Shown: positions 59,901 through 64,000 of the stretch, in pieces
Position numbering within the stretch: the first letter of the stretch is position 1
How the letters are laid out: every line of letters starts with the position of its first letter
From: Morinoia aosen
Taxonomy: Eukaryota > Arthropoda > Malacostraca > Amphipoda > Talitridae
DNA: 64,000 bases
Direction of reading: 5' to 3'
Assembly: GCA_030386875.1 (NCBI GenBank)
Contig: CM059564.1
Location: 48,876,075-48,940,074, forward strand
Made by a program: the position numbers and the translations under genes
The notes under the pieces: model-generated
The model's database searches: none
The model's input: only the letters and a program-made list of their open reading frames with translations
Told to the model about the DNA's origin: nothing

Positions 59901-61580
59901 ATTTAAGTTTTTGAAAATCAGTTGAATAACCAGCTCACAATGATCGATTTACTGGAATGGGTAGAAAAACTAATTGTTCAATGGAAAAGTTGTTGAAACA
60001 ACACTGGTGTTCTTCTTCATATTAAAATTTAGCTGTAATTTAACGAATGAAAAAGATGAGGATGCCTAGAAATAGAACGTAATCAGCATGGAGGTCTGAT
60101 GACGGACGCAGCAAAGCTCGGTCGACGACTCGGTCGCGCTGCAAACTTTAAAGGCTTTGGCCCATTGCAAAGTTAGGGAGAAGCATTTACGTCCGTCTTT
60201 CGGACGCTCTCGCGGCCTTTTGGCAACCTTTCAGAGACAATACGGAGTGAGGATAGACTTGCATGAAAGGATAAGATCTCATGCGCCTCGTGCTGCAACG
60301 CTGCCGGCTCCGTTACGATTTGTTACGAACAACGAGATGCTTGACTCGAAATTGTTGCTCGTCTTGGTGCCTTTGATATCGAACTGCGGACCCGCGTTTG
60401 TGATCCGCGGTCCGCATTCTCCATGGGACTCTTCGTTTATTGCGACGGCCGGACTTTTGGTACTCATCTCTGCCACAGTTCTACTTTGAGTACGTCGAAA
60501 AAATTCAAGAAAGTGAACAATAATTCAGTTCTTCTGTACATGTGGTTCATGCTGTAGGTCCAATAGAAGATTTTTGCATTGTCCTCCTATTCTCTCAAAA
60601 TCTCACTCGGGCACATCAGAATTAGTTCAATCTAAAGAATCTCGAGTCCTGTTCCGAGGTTTGAGAACTTTCTCATATTATTAGAGTTCACAAATACTTG
60701 TCTTGCAGACTCTATCCAAACAGTTAAGCACAAGGAACTTAAAAACAAGGAAAATTCCAAGAAAAAGAACCATATTTAATAGGAAAACGCTTCGGAGTCC
60801 CACTCCGAAACTGCTCTTTTACTTTTCTTTTGAGGTATTTCAGTAGCAGAAAAACGAAGCATAAGAATGCGCACAACTAATTCTTGATGTGATCTGACTC
60901 GTCATCACGAACAGTGGCTTGGCGGTGTGTACGTCAGAAGATATGCGAGAATTAAACTGAGTCGAATAGCAAATAGTGTTACATGCAAAAGAAATTTGAC
61001 GAAGCTAATTTTTATGGAGCGGTCACGCTCCTAAGTTTTGCATTATTATCTACTTATTTGAATTATTCCCATGTTTAATCGCAAATTCACTAATGCCCTC
61101 ATTTTGTACGGCTTGTATATAGAAATAGCGAACCAAAGAACCATCGAAAAATCCAGCACTGAAGACCAGGAATTTCAAATCTCCGTGCCAATGCCCAGCA
61201 ATCGGCCCTCACTTTTACCGTTCATTTGGCACAGTTGCGCATCACGCCGAACATCTGCTCCAAAAAGAAGCCGCAGAAAAACAACCATCGATAATCGAGC
61301 GCTTGATTAGAGAAGGAGAGCGGGATCCCAAAATTAATGGATGAGCGGCCGTCAAAAGTTTTTTCGGGCCGTTTTACTGCTCAGAAGCGCCTCAAAAGCA
61401 AGGAAAAAAGAGCGTCTTGGGCTCTTTCAGCAGCTGTTGCTGTACAGGAGGTGGGGTCACGTGGCACCAGTACGCCAGCCAAATTCGAAACTGAAACCGT
61501 TTATTTCCAACAAAAAAAAACGAGGAAGGCATAACCTCATAGCTACACAAAGATCGAAAGTTCTCCCAACAGGTACTTCA
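56936..61580. other. AT-rich unique sequence with one GC-richer block
   Basis: No gene recognised. 60110-60490 is GC-richer and open on both strands (110 codons plus, 65 minus), without a recognisable product. At 59784-59813 (CCGGGTGTCCCAAAAATGTC) there is a sequence resembling the ends of some DNA transposons, without a visible partner end. Confidence 0.4.
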
Positions 61581-61589
61581 AGAGGAAGT

Positions 61590-64000
61590 GCTCCCATCTC
61601 AAACACTAGGAGCAAAATTTCGCCCATCAGAGACACTTGGACCAAAAGTTCGCCCATCTCAGACAATTGGAGCAAATGTTCGCCCATCAGAGACACTAGA
61701 AGCAACATTTCACCCATCAGAAACACTAGGAGCAAAACAAAAGTTTGCCCATCAGAAACACTAGGAGCAAAAGTTCGCCCATCAGAAACACTAGGAGCAA
61801 AATTTTGCCCATCAGAAACACTAGGAGCAAAACAAAAGTTTGCCCATTAGAAACACTAGGAGCAAAGTTTTGCCCATCAGAAACACTAGGAGCAAAATTT
61901 TGCCCATCAGAAACACTAGGAGCAAAACAAAAGTTTGCCCATCAGAAACACTAGGAGCAAAGTTTTGCCCATCAGAAACACTAGGAGCAAAACAAAAGTT
62001 TGCCCATCAGAAACACTAGGAGCAAAACAAAAGTTTGCCCATCAGAAACACTAGGAGCAAAAGTTCGCCCATCAGAAACACTAGGAGCAAAATTTTGCCC
62101 ATCAGAAACACTAGGAGCAAAACAAAAGTTTGCCCATTAGAAACACTAGGAGCAAAGTTTTGCCCATCAGAAACACTAGGAGCAAAATTTTGCCCATCAG
62201 AAACACTAGGAGCAAAACAAAAGTTTGCCCATCAGAAACACTAGGAGCAAAGTTTTGCCCATCAGAAACACTAGGAGCAAAACAAAAGTTTGCCCATCAG
62301 AAACACTAGGAGCAAAACAAAAGTTTGCCCATCAGAAACACTAGGAGCAAAAGTTCGCCCATCAGAAACACTAGGAGCAAAATTTTGCCCATCAGAAACA
62401 CTAGGAGCAAAACAAAAGTTTGCCCATCAGAAACACTAGGAGCAAAGTTTTGCCCATCAGAAACACTAGGAGCAAAACAAAATTTTGCCCATCAGAAACA
62501 CTAGGAGCAAAGTTTTGCCCATCAGAAACACTAGGAGCGAAGTTTTGCCCATCAGAAACACTAGGAGCAAAACAAAATTTTGCCCATCAGAAACACTAGG
62601 AGCAAAGTTTTGCCCATCAGAAACACTAGGAGCAAAATTTTGCCCATCAGAAACACTAGGAGCAAAACAAAAGTTTGCCCATCAGAAACACTAGGAGCAA
62701 AATTTTGCCCATCAGAAACACTAGGAGCAAAACAAAAGTTTGCCCATTAGAAACACTAGGAGCAAAATTTTGCCCATCAGAAACACTAGGAGCAAAACAA
62801 AAGTTTGCCCATTAGAAACACTAGGAGCAAAATTTTGCCCATCAGAAACACTAGGAGCAAAACAAAAGTTTGCCCATCAGAAACACTAGGAGCAAAATTT
62901 TGCCCATCAGAAACACTAGGAGCAAAACAAAAGTTTGCCCATCAGAAACACTAGGAGCAAAATTTTGCCCATCAGAAACACTAGGAGCAAAACAAAAGTT
63001 TGCCCATCAGAAACACTAGGAGCAAAATTTTGCCCATCAGAAACACTAGGAGCAAAACAAAATTTTGCCCATCAGAAACACTAGGAGCAAAATTTTGCCC
63101 ATCAGAAACACTAGGAGCAAAACAAAAGTTTGCCCATCAGAAACACTAGGAGCAAAATTTTGCCCATCAGAAACACTAGGAGCAAAACAAAATTTTGCCC
63201 ATCAGAAACACTAGGAGCAAAATTTTGCCCATCAGAAACACTAGGAGCAAAACAAAAGTTTGCCCATCAGAAACACTAGGAGCAAAATTTTGCCCATCAG
63301 AAACACTAGGAGCAAAACAAAAGTTTGCCCATCAGAAACACTAGGAGCAAAATTTTGCCCATCAGAAACACTAGGAGCAAAACAAAAGTTTGCCCATCAG
63401 AAACACTAGGAGCAAAGTTTTGCCCATCAGAAACACTAGGAGCAAAACAAAAGTTTGCCCATCAGAAACACTAGGAGCAAAGTTTTGCCCATCAGAAACA
63501 CTAGGAGCAAAACAAAAGTTTGCCCATCAGAAACACTAGGAGCAAAACAAAAGTTTGCCCATCAGAAACACTAGGAGCAAAACAAAAGTTTGCCCATCAG
63601 AAACACTAGGAGCAAAGTTTTGCCCATCAGAAACACTAGGAGCAAAACAAAAGTTTGCCCATCAGAAACACTAGGAGCAAAACAAAAGTTTGCCCATCAG
63701 AAACACTAGGAGCAAAACAAAAGTTTGCCCATCAGAAACACTAGGAGCAAAGTTTTGCCCATCAGAAACACTAGGAGCAAAACAAAAGTTTGCCCATCAG
63801 AAACACTAGGAGCAAAACAAAATTTTGCCCATCAGAAACACTAGGAGCAAAACAAAAGTTTGCCCATCAGAAACACTAGGAGCAAAGTTTTGCCCATGAG
63901 AAACACTAGGAGCAAAACAAAAGTTTGCCCATCAGAAACACTAGGAGCAAAACAAAAGTTTGCCCATCAGAAACACTAGGAGCAAAACAAAAGTTTGCCC
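61590..64000 (+). repeat. 30/35-bp minisatellite, more than 70 copies, continues past the window
   Basis: Units share TTGCCCATCAGAAACACTAG followed by GAGCAAA, and come in two lengths: 30 bp (GAGCAAARTTTTGCCC joint) and 35 bp (GAGCAAAACAAAAGTTTGCCC joint, an extra ACAAA). The first few units (61590-61735) are the most diverged. Longer blocks are duplicated exactly: the 69-codon frame at 61745-61954 recurs at 62035-62244, 290 bp on. The array is not finished at base 64000. Confidence 0.96.

Noticed and set aside
60157..60489. 110-codon plus-strand frame with a hydrophobic C-terminus as a membrane protein
   Set aside because: The opposite strand is also open and protein-like. No domain, splice site or promoter supports either.

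Overview
The window reads as non-coding DNA from an AT-rich animal nuclear genome, most likely an arthropod. The support is: a mariner transposon remnant; at least two Penelope-like retroelement (PLE) remnants; a tRNA-derived SINE-like unit; metazoan-style splice signals around short exons; and a 40-bp satellite built from degenerate TAACC/GGTTA-phase pentamers, as expected if it descends from the arthropod telomere repeat TTAGG. There are no operons, rRNA genes, CRISPR arrays or complete recognisable genes. No species can be named from the sequence alone.

The dominant feature is tandem repetition. About 20 separate minisatellites occupy roughly a fifth of the window. The largest are a 30-bp array at 14925-16504, a 30-bp array at 24665-27151, a 31-bp array at 21338-22152, a 40-bp array at 34690-35450, and a 30/35-bp array from 61590 that runs off the right edge. 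Most long open frames in the window are produced by these arrays, because many unit lengths are multiples of three. They should not be read as proteins.

Mobile DNA. 20900-22620 (minus) is a decayed Penelope-like reverse transcriptase whose reading frame is split by the 31-bp minisatellite. The minisatellite unit is itself a copy of the RT codons at that point, so a short RT segment has expanded in place about 26 times. 44049-45491 is a second PLE insertion made of two inverted copies of the GIY-YIG endonuclease and 3' region, flanked by a 15-bp direct repeat. 29199-29946 is a fold-back mariner flanked by TA. Three copies of a roughly 265-bp MITE-like family with terminal inverted repeats sit at 33195, 33890 and 37023, with TGACGTCA palindromes inside. 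A SINE-like unit lies at 23191.

Candidate genes are single exons only. The best are a signal-peptide exon with a phase-1 donor at 41178-41100 (minus, TATA box at 41643-41650) and a 206-bp internal exon at 11150-10945 (minus). Weaker candidates are at 34267-34495 (+), 36341-35947 (minus), 12685-12580 (minus) and 39273-39479 (+). They cannot be joined into one gene from this window. The remaining intervals are AT-rich unique sequence in which I see nothing.
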